Shown: positions 49,412-58,467 of the stretch, in pieces
How the letters are laid out: each line of letters starts with the position of its first letter
Position numbering within the stretch: the stretch's first letter is position 1
Assembly: GCF_900109955.1 (NCBI RefSeq)
Contig: NZ_FOJB01000001.1
Span: forward strand, 1,364,001-1,428,000
Direction of reading: 5' to 3'
DNA: 64,000 nt
Origin: Aliiroseovarius sediminilitoris
GTDB lineage: Bacteria; Pseudomonadota; Alphaproteobacteria; Rhodobacterales; Rhodobacteraceae
Notes under the pieces: model-generated
Told to the model about the DNA's origin: nothing
The model's database searches: none
What the model saw: the letters and a program-made list of their open reading frames with translations, nothing else
Program-made: the position numbers and the translations under genes

Positions 49412-50191
49412 ATGCTTCTGGCCATCGACTGCGGCAACACCAACACGGTTTTCTCGATCTGGGACGGCGACAGGTTTCTGTGCACCCTGCGCACATCGAC
49501 CCACCATTCGCGCACCGCGGATGCCTATTTCACGTGGTTCTCGACGCTGATCAACCATTATGGGATCAAACCGGATATCGAGGATGTGGTGGTCAGTTCG
49601 ACCGTGCCGCGTGTGGTGTGGAACCTGCGTGTGTTTGCAGATCGGTTCTTTGGATGCCGCCCACTGGTGGTTGGCAAACCCGATTGCCTGCTGCCGACAC
49701 CCCCGCGCGTCGATCAGGGCGCCGTTCCCGGCCCAGACCGGCTCGCCAATGCGGTGGCGGCGTTCGAACGCTATGGCGGCGATTGCATGGTTGTCGACTT
49801 TGGCACCGCCACGAATATCGACGTGGTGGCCCATGACGGTGCCTATATCGGGGGGGTGATCGCGCCCGGTGTGAACCTGTCGCTTGAGGCTTTGCACCAA
49901 GGGGCAGCCGCGCTGCCCCATGTGGATGTGACCCAGCCTGACAAGGTGATCGGCACCAACACGGTGGACTGCATTCAATCGGGTATCTTCTGGGGCTATG
50001 TCGGCCTTGTGCAAGGGCTGGTGCAGAAGGTGAAAGATGAATACGGTCTGCCGATGAAAGTGATTGGCACCGGTGGTCTTGCGCCGCTGTTCGAGCAGGG
50101 CGCGCATCTCTATGACGAGATCGACCACGATCTGACCATGCATGGGCTGGTCAGCATTTACGAATATAATAAGGAACAGGGCAATATATGA
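49412..50191 (+). CDS. coaX: Type III pantothenate kinase CoaX
   Basis: Phosphorylates pantothenate, the first step of coenzyme A synthesis. The 259-residue acetate-kinase-fold protein has the N-terminal phosphate loop AIDCGNTNTVFSIW, GPDRLANAVAAFERYGGDCMVVDFGTATNID and PGVNLSLEALHQGAAALP. It follows birA after 10 bases and overlaps rnj (ATGA). Confidence 0.96.
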   Translation: MLLAIDCGNTNTVFSIWDGDRFLCTLRTSTHHSRTADAYFTWFSTLINHYGIKPDIEDVVVSSTVPRVVWNLRVFADRFFGCRPLVVGKPDCLLPTPPRVDQGAVPGPDRLANAVAAFERYGGDCMVVDFGTATNIDVVAHDGAYIGGVIAPGVNLSLEALHQGAAALPHVDVTQPDKVIGTNTVDCIQSGIFWGYVGLVQGLVQKVKDEYGLPMKVIGTGGLAPLFEQGAHLYDEIDHDLTMHGLVSIYEYNKEQGNI

Positions 50192-51861
50192 GTGCTGACC
50201 GTCTGATTTACCTCCCGTTGGGGGGCGCCGGCGAGATCGGCATGAACGCCTATGTCTATGGCTATGGGAAGCGGGGCAAGGAACGGCTGATCCTTGTGGA
50301 TCTGGGCGTCACTTTTCCGGACATGGACACGACACCGGGTGTGAACCTGATCATGCCGGATGTCACGTGGCTGGCTGACAATGCGGATCGTCTGGAAGCG
50401 ATCTTCATCACCCATGCGCACGAGGACCATGTGGGCGCCGTCGGGCGGCTGTATTCCCGGCTGAAAGCGCCAATCCACGCGCGCCCCTTCACCCGCTACC
50501 ACGCACAGCGGAAGATGGAGGAAGCCGGGCAGGTGCCCGAAGTGGTGATTGCCGCCGACAGCTACCCGCAGGTGATCGAAGCCGGGCCATTCAAGGTCAG
50601 CTTCCTGCCGCTCAGCCACTCGATCCCCGAAAGCGCCGGGCTGGTGATCGACACGCCCGCAGGTCGGATTGTGCACACAGGCGACTTCAAGCTGGATGAA
50701 ACCCCCGTCCTGGGCGACGCGTTCGACGAGGTGTTGTGGCGCGAGATCGCAAAGCCCGGGAACGGCCAGCCTGTGAAGGCGCTGGTTTGCGATTCAACCA
50801 ATGTATTTTCGACCCACCCCGGCCGGTCCGAGGCCGAGGTTGGCCCGGAACTGGTGAAACTGATCGGGGATGCGCCGCATATGGTGGTGGCGACGACCTT
50901 TGCGTCAAATGTGGCGCGGGTGAAGCAACTGGCCGAAGCAGGGAAGGCCGCGGGGCGGTCGGTCTGTCTGCTGGGTCGCGCGATGCGGCGAATGATCCAG
51001 GCGGGTGTGGAAACCGGCATATTGGCGGATTTTCCCACGACAGTCTCGGTTGAAGATGCACGCGATATTCCGCGCGAGAGCCTGATGTTGATCGTCACCG
51101 GCAGCCAGGGCGAGCGGCGGGCGGCGTCGGCCCAACTGGCGCGCGGCAAGTATATGGGGCTGTCCATGGCGGAAGGGGACATGTTCCTGTTCTCGTCCAA
51201 GACCATTCCGGGCAATGAACGCGGCGTGATCCGCATCATGAATGCGTTTTCCGAGATGGGCGTGGATATGGTTGCCGAAAGTGATCTCTATCACGTTTCG
51301 GGCCACGCAAACCGACCTGATCTGCAACGGGTGCACGATATGATCAACCCCCAGATGGTGATCCCGATGCATGGCGAGCATCGCCACCTGCGCGAACACG
51401 CCAAACTGGTGGAAGAGGGTGGCCGTAATGCGTTGGTCGTCGTGAACGGTGCGGTTTGTGACCTGACTGGGGACATCCCGCACATTGTCGAGCATGTGGA
51501 CACAGACCGGATCTATCTGGATGGCGACATTCTGATCGGATCGCTGGATGGGGTGGTGCGTGACCGTATCAGACTGGCCCTGAACGGCCATGTGATTGTG
51601 AACGTGATTGTCGAAGGGGACGAACCATTGGGCGATCCCTGGGTCGAGCTGATGGGATTGCCGGAAATTGGTAAATCAAAAGCCCCGCTGGTGGATGTTC
51701 TGGAAGAAGATCTAGGGCAATTCCTGATGCGCGCCGGGCGCAAAACGCTGCGTGACGACGACAAACTGGGAGAGGAGTTGAAACGCCTTGCCCGTAAGGC
51801 CACCAATGACGAGATCGGGCGCAAACCCGAAGTGACCGTGGTGGTCAGTCGTCTGGAGTAG
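50188..51861 (+). CDS. rnj: Ribonuclease J
   Basis: Metallo-beta-lactamase/beta-CASP ribonuclease acting in mRNA decay and rRNA maturation (557 residues). The zinc motif is HAHEDHVGAVG (H76, H78, D80, H81), followed by LPLSHSIPES, HTGDFKLD and the beta-CASP motifs, including GHANRPDL and PMHGEHRHLREH. The C-terminal domain is as in alphaproteobacterial RNase J. Last gene before the terminator at 51935. Confidence 0.95.
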   Translation: MSADRLIYLPLGGAGEIGMNAYVYGYGKRGKERLILVDLGVTFPDMDTTPGVNLIMPDVTWLADNADRLEAIFITHAHEDHVGAVGRLYSRLKAPIHARPFTRYHAQRKMEEAGQVPEVVIAADSYPQVIEAGPFKVSFLPLSHSIPESAGLVIDTPAGRIVHTGDFKLDETPVLGDAFDEVLWREIAKPGNGQPVKALVCDSTNVFSTHPGRSEAEVGPELVKLIGDAPHMVVATTFASNVARVKQLAEAGKAAGRSVCLLGRAMRRMIQAGVETGILADFPTTVSVEDARDIPRESLMLIVTGSQGERRAASAQLARGKYMGLSMAEGDMFLFSSKTIPGNERGVIRIMNAFSEMGVDMVAESDLYHVSGHANRPDLQRVHDMINPQMVIPMHGEHRHLREHAKLVEEGGRNALVVVNGAVCDLTGDIPHIVEHVDTDRIYLDGDILIGSLDGVVRDRIRLALNGHVIVNVIVEGDEPLGDPWVELMGLPEIGKSKAPLVDVLEEDLGQFLMRAGRKTLRDDDKLGEELKRLARKATNDEIGRKPEVTVVVSRLE

Positions 51862-51870
51862 AAGATCGTG

Positions 51871-51922
51871 CCGCGCCATGCGCGGCAGCCTCCGGCGGGG
51901 ATATTTTGGGGCCAGAAGAAAA
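51871..51922 (+). repeat. Intergenic hairpin-plus-GATATTT module, copy D
   Basis: Hairpin CCGCGC-CAT-GCGCGG (51871-51885) followed by CGGGGATATTTTGGGGCC and AGAAGAAAA to 51922. Its core is nearly identical to copy B. It begins 10 bases after the rnj stop and is directly followed by the strong terminator. Confidence 0.72.
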
Positions 51923-51934
51923 CGGGCCAAAGAA

Positions 51935-51964
51935 AAAGACCCGCATGTTCAGGTGCGGGTCTTT
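51935..51964. terminator. Strong bidirectional terminator between rnj and DEAD-box helicase
   Basis: AAAGACCCGCA-N8-TGCGGGTCTTT is a perfect 11-base stem bordered by A-rich sequence on the left and CTTT/T-rich sequence on the right. It separates the convergent rnj and helicase genes and can stop transcription from both sides. It ends the roughly 21.5-kb nuo-birA-coaX-rnj unit. Confidence 0.88.
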
Positions 51965-51984
51965 CTTGCTTATGCGAGGGCGAA

Positions 51985-53394
51985 TTAGCCGGTGCGACGT
52001 TCGTCGAAGCTTTTGGCAATGAAATCGGGCAGGTGGTCGCCCATGCCGACCGATTTGTTGTCGCTCTTCTGGTTGCGGCGCTCGCTGCGGGCGCGCTGCG
52101 GTTTCTTTTCTTTCACCGGTTGCGCTGTGGGTTTGATCGGGGCGGCATCCTCCGGTTTGGCATCGGGCTTGCCGCGGCGGGGACGCTTGGGTGGGGCGCT
52201 TTCTTTCGCGTCATCATCGTCCTTGCGGGCTGGCGCGGGTTTTTCGTCCAACGGGTTGTCGACGCGGGGAATCTTGTTTTCGATCAGCCGTTCGACCGCA
52301 TCAAGATTCTTTTCGTCGCGCGGCTCGCAGATCATGATCGCCTTGCCGTCACGCCCCGCCCGGCCTGTCCGTCCGATCCGGTGCACATAGTCCTCGGCAT
52401 GGCCGGGAACGTCGAAGTTGAACACATGGCTTACATTCGGGATGTCCAGCCCGCGGGCGGCCACGTCAGACGCACATAGAAAGCGCAATGTTCCGGCGCG
52501 GAAGCCGTCAAGCACCTCGGTGCGCTTGGACTGTTCCAGATCGCCGTGGATCGGCGCGGCGTCATAGCCGTGTTTCTTCAGGCTTTTGGCAGTGGTGTCC
52601 ACATCGGTCTTGCGATTGCAGAAGATAATCGCGTTGGTGCAGGCATCGCCTTCCCGGTCAATCAGGGCACGCAGGATCTTGCGCTTTTCGGTTGCTGCGC
52701 GATCCCGGCGCGAGGCTTTGAACATGCAAAGTTCCTGGGTGATCGTCTCGGACGCGGTGGCCTGACGGGCCACTTCAATCCGGGCCGGGTTGGACAGGAA
52801 GGTGTTGGTGATCCGCTCGATTTCGGGCGCCATTGTGGCCGAAAAGAACAGGGTCTGACGGGTGAAGGGGGTGAGCGAGAAGATCCGCTCGATATCCGGG
52901 ATAAAGCCCATATCGAGCATCCGGTCCGCTTCGTCCACCACCATGATCTGCACGCCGGTCAGCAAAAGCTTGCCGCGTTCGAAATGGTCCAGCAGGCGAC
53001 CGGGGGTGGCGATCAGCACGTCAACGCCGCGATCAATCAACTGGTCTTGTTCTTTGAAGCTGACACCACCGATCAAAAGCGCCTTGGTCAGTTTGACGTG
53101 TTTGGCATAGGTGTCGAAGTTTTCGGCCACCTGGGCGGCCAGTTCGCGCGTCGGGCACAACACCAGCGACCGTGGCATCCGCGCGCGGGCACGGCCACGG
53201 GCAAGAGCCGTGATCATTGGCAGGGTAAAGCTGGCGGTCTTGCCGGTGCCGGTCTGGGCAATGCCCAGCACATCGCGCCCTTCGAGCGCATGTGGAATGG
53301 CACCTTCCTGAATGGGGGTCGGGGTCTCGTAGCCCGCTTCGTCGATGGCTTTCAGCACCTTGGGGCTGAGTTTCAAGTCAGAAAATTTGGTCAT
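51985..53394 (-). CDS. DEAD-box RNA helicase (RhlE-like)
   Basis: ATP-dependent RNA helicase of 469 residues. All motifs are readable: Q motif and PTPIQEGAIP, AQTGTGKTAS, PTRELAAQ, VVDEADRMLDMGF, SATMAPEI, ASDVAARGLDIPNV and HRIGRTGRAG. The C-terminal 90 residues are Lys/Arg/Pro-rich (APARKDDDDAKESAPPKRPRRG), typical of an RNA-binding tail. Such helicases act in ribosome assembly, RNA decay or cold adaptation; convergence with RNase J is suggestive but not proof of a joint role. Confidence 0.93.
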   Translation of the reverse strand: MTKFSDLKLSPKVLKAIDEAGYETPTPIQEGAIPHALEGRDVLGIAQTGTGKTASFTLPMITALARGRARARMPRSLVLCPTRELAAQVAENFDTYAKHVKLTKALLIGGVSFKEQDQLIDRGVDVLIATPGRLLDHFERGKLLLTGVQIMVVDEADRMLDMGFIPDIERIFSLTPFTRQTLFFSATMAPEIERITNTFLSNPARIEVARQATASETITQELCMFKASRRDRAATEKRKILRALIDREGDACTNAIIFCNRKTDVDTTAKSLKKHGYDAAPIHGDLEQSKRTEVLDGFRAGTLRFLCASDVAARGLDIPNVSHVFNFDVPGHAEDYVHRIGRTGRAGRDGKAIMICEPRDEKNLDAVERLIENKIPRVDNPLDEKPAPARKDDDDAKESAPPKRPRRGKPDAKPEDAAPIKPTAQPVKEKKPQRARSERRNQKSDNKSVGMGDHLPDFIAKSFDERRTG

Positions 53395-53540
53395 GTATGT
53401 CCTGTTTCACGGACAACACTGGCCCGTGCGGATGGGAAGGGAAGGCCCGTATGGCCGGTGCGCAGGTCTTGCGTCCCTTCAATATGCCCTGTGGGTAAAG
53501 AAAAACCGGGGCGCGGTCAATGACATGGGTGGGTTTGTGG

Positions 53541-54203
53541 TCAATCCAGGTGAGGCTTTGGAATTGTTGCCACAGTCGGGACGCTATGATGCAGGATTGG
53601 CCGGTATCCCGAGCGGAGAACTCCGATCAACGGGGCTGGGGTCAAAACGACCTGCGGACCCAGTGGTTTGATGGCTTTGGGGCCGTAACCGCCGGTCCGA
53701 AAAGGATAGATATAGGCGTCAAGGATCAGGTGAGGGGTGCCTGCGTGCAGGATGAAGCTGCCATTTGGCAAGGTTTCCGCGTCGGCGTGATGTCGGATCT
53801 GCGCCCGTGTGTGGCTGACCCGGCTGTGGTGTAATGTTCTGTCGATTTCTTTATGGCCAACCGTGCTGCACTGCGCTGTGTGCCACGCCGCTTTAAAAGC
53901 GCGATAGGCGTCGGGGCGGCAATAGGCGCAGGGACGGTGGCCTGCGGTCAGGGCGACGGCCTCGTCAAGAAAGAACAGCGGTGTCCATCCGCGTGCGGGC
54001 GCAGGGCCATGATACCGCCCTTTGGGGTGGCTCAGGGTGCAAATGATCCAGTGCTGGTGTTTCCAGCGCGACGTGCCAAGTTTGCCGCCGGTGAAAGGCA
54101 GGATCCCGCGATTTCCGGTGAACATGCCGCGTGCTGAATCTGCGACGATCTCACCCGTTGGCAACACGCGGTTTTGCAAGGGCGAGCGGCGCGACAGGGA
54201 CAT
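53541..54203 (-). CDS. Conserved hypothetical protein with GHRPCAYC motif
   Basis: A 220-residue protein I cannot assign. The middle has VALTAGHRPCAYCRPDAYRAFKAAW, where CxxC plus nearby His may bind a metal; similar sequences occur in other bacteria from memory. Flanking parts have many His, Trp and Pro and no signal or membrane segment. It starts 4 bases after the prfC stop on the same strand, so it is probably co-transcribed with prfC. Function unknown. Confidence 0.7.
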   Translation of the reverse strand: MSLSRRSPLQNRVLPTGEIVADSARGMFTGNRGILPFTGGKLGTSRWKHQHWIICTLSHPKGRYHGPAPARGWTPLFFLDEAVALTAGHRPCAYCRPDAYRAFKAAWHTAQCSTVGHKEIDRTLHHSRVSHTRAQIRHHADAETLPNGSFILHAGTPHLILDAYIYPFRTGGYGPKAIKPLGPQVVLTPAPLIGVLRSGYRPILHHSVPTVATIPKPHLD

Positions 54204-54207
54204 CGGG

Positions 54208-55815
54208 TCAGACCATCATTTCCTTCGTCGCAGACAGTTTCAGCGCCGGATAATCACGTTCAACCCGGTCGATATCCCATTGAAGGCGCGTTAGAAACAC
54301 CGGATCGCCGTCATTGTCATGCGCGATGTGCTGCTTGTTGGCATTCACCAGCTTTTCAACCTCATCCTTTGCACCAATGATCCAGCGGGCCGATGTGAAT
54401 TGCGAGGCTTCAAAGCGCACGGGCAAGCCATACTCCTGTTCAATCCGACTGGCCAGCACCTCGAATTGAAGCGCGCCGACAACACCGACGATGAAACCCG
54501 ATCCGATATTGGGTTTGAACACTTTGGCAGCGCCTTCTTCGGCAAACTGCATCAGCGCTTTTTCAAGGTGCTTGGCCTTCATCGGATCGCCCGCGCGCAC
54601 GCCCTGTAAAAGCTCGGGTGCGAAAGATGGGATGCCGGTGGCGCGGATCATCTCGCCTTCGGTCAGGGTGTCGCCGATGCGCAACTGTCCATGGTTCGGG
54701 ATGCCGATGATGTCGCCCGCCCAGGCTTCTTCCGCCAATTCGCGGTCCGAGGCGAGGAAAAGCACCGGGTTGGACACCGCCATCGGTTTCTTCGACCGCA
54801 CATGGGTCAGCTTCATGCCGCGCTTGAAATGGCCCGAGGCCAGCCGCATGAAGGCCACGCGGTCGCGGTGTTTTGGGTCCATGTTGGCCTGCACCTTGAA
54901 CACGAAGCCTGCGACCTTGGTTTCCTCGGGTGCGATGGCGCGGGGGCTGGCCTGCTGGGGTTGCGGCTCGGGGCCATAATCGGCGATGCCCTGCATCAGT
55001 TCCTGCACCCCAAACGAGTTGATGGCTGAGCCGAACCAGATTGGGGTCATGTGACCTTCCAGAACAGATTGAGGGTCGAGCGTGGGCAGCAATTCGCGCG
55101 CCATTTCGACTTCCTCCAGAAATTTTTCAAGCATGTGCGCGGGCACGTGTTGGGCCAGTTTGGGGTCGTCCAGCCCGTTGATTTCAACGGTTTCGGCGAC
55201 CACATTTCGGTCGGCGCGGTCCATCAGCTCCAGCCGGTCATTCAGAAGATCATAGCAGCCAAGGAAGTCGCGGCCCATACCGATGGGCCAGCTTGCCGGG
55301 GTCACATCAATGGCGAGGTTTTCCTGAATTTCATCAATGATGTCAAAGGTGTCCCGGCTTTCGCGGTCCATCTTGTTGCAGAAGGTCAGGATCGGCAGAT
55401 CGCGCAGGCGGCAGACTTCGAACAGTTTTTGAGTTTGGCTTTCCACACCTTTTGCGCCGTCGATCACCATCACTGCGGCGTCCACGGCGGTCAGCGTGCG
55501 ATAGGTATCCTCGGAAAAATCCGAGTGGCCGGGCGTGTCCACCAGATTGAAGCGATACTTGCCGAAATCGAACGACATCGCCGAGGCCGAGACCGAGATG
55601 CCCCGATCCTGCTCCATCTTCATGAAGTCTGACCGCGTGCGCCGCGCCTCGCCCTTGGCGCGCACCTGTCCGGCCATCTGAATGGCGCCACCATACAAAA
55701 GGAATTTTTCGGTCAGGGTCGTCTTGCCGGCGTCCGGGTGGCTGATGATCGCAAAGGTGCGACGGCGTGCAATCTCGGGCGGCAATTCGGGGCGGTTTGA
55801 TGCGGTGTCTAACAT
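54208..55815 (-). CDS. prfC: Peptide chain release factor 3
   Basis: Translational GTPase that recycles RF1/RF2 from the ribosome (535 residues). G motifs are AIISHPDAGKTTLTEK (G1), VDTPGHSDFSEDTYRTL (G3) and FCNKMDRES (G4). The RF3-specific C-terminal part includes GVVGALQFEVLASRIEQEYGLPVRFE. I start at ATG 55815 (MLDTASNRPELPPEIARRR); an upstream in-frame start at 55851 would add 12 residues unlike the family. Confidence 0.95.
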   Translation of the reverse strand: MLDTASNRPELPPEIARRRTFAIISHPDAGKTTLTEKFLLYGGAIQMAGQVRAKGEARRTRSDFMKMEQDRGISVSASAMSFDFGKYRFNLVDTPGHSDFSEDTYRTLTAVDAAVMVIDGAKGVESQTQKLFEVCRLRDLPILTFCNKMDRESRDTFDIIDEIQENLAIDVTPASWPIGMGRDFLGCYDLLNDRLELMDRADRNVVAETVEINGLDDPKLAQHVPAHMLEKFLEEVEMARELLPTLDPQSVLEGHMTPIWFGSAINSFGVQELMQGIADYGPEPQPQQASPRAIAPEETKVAGFVFKVQANMDPKHRDRVAFMRLASGHFKRGMKLTHVRSKKPMAVSNPVLFLASDRELAEEAWAGDIIGIPNHGQLRIGDTLTEGEMIRATGIPSFAPELLQGVRAGDPMKAKHLEKALMQFAEEGAAKVFKPNIGSGFIVGVVGALQFEVLASRIEQEYGLPVRFEASQFTSARWIIGAKDEVEKLVNANKQHIAHDNDGDPVFLTRLQWDIDRVERDYPALKLSATKEMMV

Positions 55816-55940
55816 GGGATGGCATATAGCGACGGGGGCGGGGCGGCGCAATAAGGATGCGCTTTCCTCGATCCGAAGGCCCTGCTAGGTCTGGATGGAA
55901 TATGGGCGACCAAAACGCCCCTCGGATATGGGAGAGACAA

Positions 55941-56720
55941 ATGGATCTGGGAATATCAGGCAAACGGGCGCTCGTCTGCGCGTCGTCAAAGGGTTTGGGG
56001 CTGGGTTGCGCGCAGGCCTTGGCACGCGAAGGGGTGTCGCTGGTGATGAACGCGCGCAGTGACGGACCGCTTGACGCGGCGGCTGAAGCGATCCGTGCAG
56101 ACACTGGCGCCGATGTCGTGACGGTTGCCGCTGACGTGACGACAGATGACGGGCGCGCACGTGTGCTGAAGGCAGCAGGCGAGGTCGACATCCTTGTGAC
56201 CAATGCGGGCGGTCCGCCGCCAGGCATGTGGTCGGATTGGGACCGCGATGATTTCATTGCTGCGTTCGATGCGAACCTGCTCGCCCCAATTGCTCTGATG
56301 CAGGCACTTGTCCCCGGTATGGCGGAGCGCGGATGGGGACGGGTGGTGAACATCACCAGCTTCTCGGTCAAGGCACCCATCCCGGTTCTGGGCCTGTCCA
56401 ACACGGCGCGCACCGGGTTGACCGGGTTTGTTGCAGGCACGGCGCGCCAGGTGGCCGGGCAGGGTGTGATCATCAACAACCTTTTGCCCGGCATCCATGA
56501 CACGGACCGGGCTGCGGCACTGGACAAGGGCGTGGTTGACGCGCAGGGCGGCTCCATTGATGCGGCCCGTGCCGCCCGCGAAGCAACCATCCCCGCTGGT
56601 CGCTATGGCACGATCGAAGAATTCGGCGCCACCTGTGCGTTTCTGTGTTCGCAACATGCAGGCTTCATGGTCGGGCAGAACGTGCTTTTGGACGGCGGTG
56701 CGGTAAACGCGACGATCTAG
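55941..56720 (+). CDS. Short-chain dehydrogenase/reductase with altered catalytic residues
   Basis: A 259-residue SDR with the Rossmann glycine motif ASSKGLGLGCA and VTNAGGPPPG. The catalytic Ser is S140 (NITSFSV), but the usual YxxxK is replaced: S153 and R157 occupy the Tyr and Lys positions (LSNTART). This is a feature of an SDR branch annotated as 3-oxoacyl-ACP reductase-like. GGAGAG lies about 4 bases before ATG 55941; the frame is open upstream to 55857. Substrate unknown, and normal reductase chemistry is doubtful. Confidence 0.85.
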   Translation: MDLGISGKRALVCASSKGLGLGCAQALAREGVSLVMNARSDGPLDAAAEAIRADTGADVVTVAADVTTDDGRARVLKAAGEVDILVTNAGGPPPGMWSDWDRDDFIAAFDANLLAPIALMQALVPGMAERGWGRVVNITSFSVKAPIPVLGLSNTARTGLTGFVAGTARQVAGQGVIINNLLPGIHDTDRAAALDKGVVDAQGGSIDAARAAREATIPAGRYGTIEEFGATCAFLCSQHAGFMVGQNVLLDGGAVNATI

Positions 56721-56805
56721 GAGCGCGCTGCGGTTTTTTCTGGGTTGTTCTTGGGACTGCGATGGGCAACCTTGCCGCAGCGAACAGAGGAAAAAGGATG
56801 AGCAG

Positions 56806-57849
56806 ATGCAGATGAACAAACTGGCAGGCGGCGAGTTGGAGGTCAGCGCGCTGTGTCTTGGCTCGATGTTATGGGGATCCACCAATACCGAGGCCGAGGG
56901 CCACGCACAGATCGACATGTCCCTGGATCACGGGATCAACTTTATCGACAGTGCCGAGATGTATCCGGTCAATCCGATCAAGGCGGAACGATGCGGCCGG
57001 TCCGAGCAGGTGATCGGAAGCTGGATCGCCAAAACCGGGCGGCGCGACGATGTGGTCATCGCCACCAAAGTGTCGGGCGACAATCCGGGCTGGAAACGGG
57101 GCGGCAAGGGTTATAATGGGGCGATCATTCACGAAGCAGTGGACGCAAGCCTGACCAACCTGAATACCGACTATATCGACATCTATCAGACCCATTGGCC
57201 TATTCGCGGCAGCTATGCGTTTCGGCAGAACTGGACCTTTGACCCATCCGGCCAGAACAAGGACGAGGTCGAAGCGCATATGCGTGACGTGTTGCAGGCA
57301 ATGGCCGATGTCGTGGCCACAGGCAAGGTGCGCCATTTCGCGCTGTCCAACGAAAGCGCCTGGGGCACCGCTGAGTGGCTGCGCATCGCGCGCGAAATGA
57401 ACGCGCCCGAGGTGATCTCGGTCCAGAATGAATACAGCCTGATGCACCGCCTGGCCGATACGGATCTGGCCGAGCTTTGCATGAATGAAGGCGTGCGCGT
57501 CTTGGCCTATTCCCCGCTGGCCACCGGTCTTCTGACGGGCAAGTATCAGAACAATGCGGTGCCCAAGGGATCGCGGCTGGACCTGTCTCCGGGACTGGGT
57601 GGGCGCGCGACACCAAGGGCGTTCGAGGCGGTGGACGCCTATCTTGCCTTGGCGAAAAAACACGGGTTGGATCCGGTGCATTTGGCGCTGTCCTTCTCGG
57701 TCTCGCGCCCTTTCATGGGGTCGACCATTTTCGGGGCTTCTTCACTGGAACAGCTGACTCGCATTCTGGAAGGCAAGGACTTGATCCTGTCGGACGAGGT
57801 GATGAAGGACATTGACAAGACCCACCGCGCCCATCCGATGCCGTTCTGA
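56806..57849 (+). CDS. Aldo/keto reductase
   Basis: A 347-residue NADPH-dependent oxidoreductase of the Tas-like AKR branch. The catalytic tetrad is visible: D48 and Y53 in FIDSAEMYP, K88 in VVIATKVSG and H130 in YQTHWP. The C-terminal cofactor-binding segment is STIFGASSLEQL. AAAAAGGA lies 7 bases before the ATG. It follows the SDR after 85 bases and may share its transcript. Substrate unknown. Confidence 0.92.
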   Translation: MQMNKLAGGELEVSALCLGSMLWGSTNTEAEGHAQIDMSLDHGINFIDSAEMYPVNPIKAERCGRSEQVIGSWIAKTGRRDDVVIATKVSGDNPGWKRGGKGYNGAIIHEAVDASLTNLNTDYIDIYQTHWPIRGSYAFRQNWTFDPSGQNKDEVEAHMRDVLQAMADVVATGKVRHFALSNESAWGTAEWLRIAREMNAPEVISVQNEYSLMHRLADTDLAELCMNEGVRVLAYSPLATGLLTGKYQNNAVPKGSRLDLSPGLGGRATPRAFEAVDAYLALAKKHGLDPVHLALSFSVSRPFMGSTIFGASSLEQLTRILEGKDLILSDEVMKDIDKTHRAHPMPF

Positions 57850-57904
57850 GGGTCGGTGGCAGGTTTTTCTGTGTGCAACCGTAACCAATCGAAGGATGAG
57901 TGCG

Positions 57905-58426
57905 ATGAAAAGACGTCAGATGCTGACCATGACGGGCGCGGCCGCGGTGGCCGCAAGTCTGACGGCCTGCGGCGGTGGCGGCGCTGGTGTCGAGTTTCAT
58001 CGCAGCAGGACCCGACAACTCAGCTCGACCACACGCTTTGATGCCGCGCGTTTTGCCGGGCGTTGGGAAATCCGGGGTGAGTTCGTCTATCCAGGTGAAA
58101 AACCGTCTTTTGGAGCGGTGAACCTTACCCAAAGCAACGGCAAGATTGTGGCCTTGGATGTCTATGGCCCGTCAGGTTTGCTGGATAGATATGAAACAAA
58201 GCAACCCGCCCCCGGTCGCATCTCTGTAGGAACGCCGCCATTTGATACGCAATATTGGGTGTTGTGGGTGGACGCGGATTACCGCACTGCCGCCATCGGC
58301 ACCCCGTCGGGCAGCTTCGGCTGGATCATCGACCGTTCGCGATCTGGCGGCGAGGATCGGATCAAAGCAGCGCGTGATGTATTGGGCTTCAACGGCTATA
58401 ACCTGTCGCGGCTTCAAACACGTTAA
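57905..58426 (+). CDS. Lipocalin-like lipoprotein
   Basis: A 173-residue envelope protein. The N-terminus MKRRQMLTMTGAAAVAASLTACGGGG has a lipoprotein signal with Cys following SLTA, preceded by a basic RR start. The mature domain shows the lipocalin signature at DAARFAGRWEIRGEF and the closing YRTAAIGTPSGSFGWIIDRS, as in bacterial Blc-type lipocalins that bind lipids. AAGGA lies 8 bases before ATG 57905. It stands 55 bases after the aldo/keto reductase gene. Confidence 0.82.
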   Translation: MKRRQMLTMTGAAAVAASLTACGGGGAGVEFHRSRTRQLSSTTRFDAARFAGRWEIRGEFVYPGEKPSFGAVNLTQSNGKIVALDVYGPSGLLDRYETKQPAPGRISVGTPPFDTQYWVLWVDADYRTAAIGTPSGSFGWIIDRSRSGGEDRIKAARDVLGFNGYNLSRLQTR

Positions 58427-58467
58427 CCCGGCTGGCGTTTCGGCCGTCCCTGTGCCAAAGGGACAAT

